Origin: Sphingobacteriaceae bacterium
GTDB lineage: Bacteria > Bacteroidota > Bacteroidia > B-17B0 > Aurantibacillaceae
Length of the DNA: 7,504 nucleotides
Assembly: GCA_023251695.1 (NCBI GenBank)
Contig: JAHEYE010000168.1
Coordinates: forward strand, 1 to 7,504
Direction of reading: 5' to 3'
The notes beneath the pieces are model-generated. The model made no database searches. It was not told where the DNA came from and worked only from the letters and a program-made list of their open reading frames with translations. The position numbers and the translations under genes were made by a program. Within the stretch, counting starts at the first letter, position 1. Each line of letters begins with the position of its first letter. Positions 7,476 to 7,504 of this stretch are shown here, piece after piece.

Positions 7476-7504
7476 ATAAAAATTAGACGCATGAAGGGGG
7501 ATAA

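Noticed and set aside
7491..7504. ATG at 7491 on the plus strand, a possible start of a gene divergent from tamB
   Set aside because: Only four full codons (M-K-G-D) are visible before the edge, with no promoter element at a convincing distance. In many Bacteroidota tsaD lies divergent to tamB, but these codons do not let me identify it.
1..7504. Search for mobile elements, CRISPR arrays, tRNA or rRNA genes, toxin-antitoxin or defence genes
   Set aside because: No transposase or integrase motif, regular repeat-spacer pattern, cloverleaf-like sequence or small paired genes were seen. The coding regions and intergenic gaps account for nearly all of the window.

Overview
The window looks like ordinary chromosomal DNA from a member of the Bacteroidota. 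The clues are an AT-rich base composition, signal peptides ending in the Ala-Gln or Ser-Gln style common in that phylum, starts without Shine-Dalgarno sequences, two exact copies of the phylum's -7 promoter element (TAnnTTTG), and a long TamB protein of the Bacteroidota type. I cannot place it below phylum level from this sequence.

Layout, left to right. (1) The left edge holds the first 46 codons of aroC (chorismate synthase) on the minus strand. (2) Upstream of it on the same strand, 24 bases away, is a 255-residue secreted protein that is probably an outer-membrane beta-barrel of no recognised family. (3) A 62-base divergent intergenic region separates that gene from hutI (imidazolonepropionase) on the plus strand, the only plus-strand gene in the window. 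(4) hutI runs tail-to-tail into a second small predicted outer-membrane beta-barrel gene on the minus strand, and the two coding regions overlap by 11 bases. (5) 44 bases upstream of that barrel gene lies a complete 1498-codon tamB-like gene on the minus strand, filling the right 60% of the window. Its start is 44 bases from the right edge.

Functionally this is a mixture: the last step of the shikimate pathway (aroC), the third step of histidine degradation (hutI, without other hut genes here), and envelope biogenesis (tamB plus two barrels). The tamB and barrel pair is the only neighbouring set with a plausible shared theme, the outer membrane. I see no mobile element, CRISPR array, RNA gene or defence-like cluster, and no evidence for an undescribed system. 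The more notable signals are small: -7 promoter elements set 5 to 7 bases from the aroC and hutI start codons, which suggests nearly leaderless mRNAs; a two-codon ORF overlapping the hutI start; and a Gly-to-Ser change in the chorismate synthase GESHG signature. No stretch longer than 62 bases lacks a gene.
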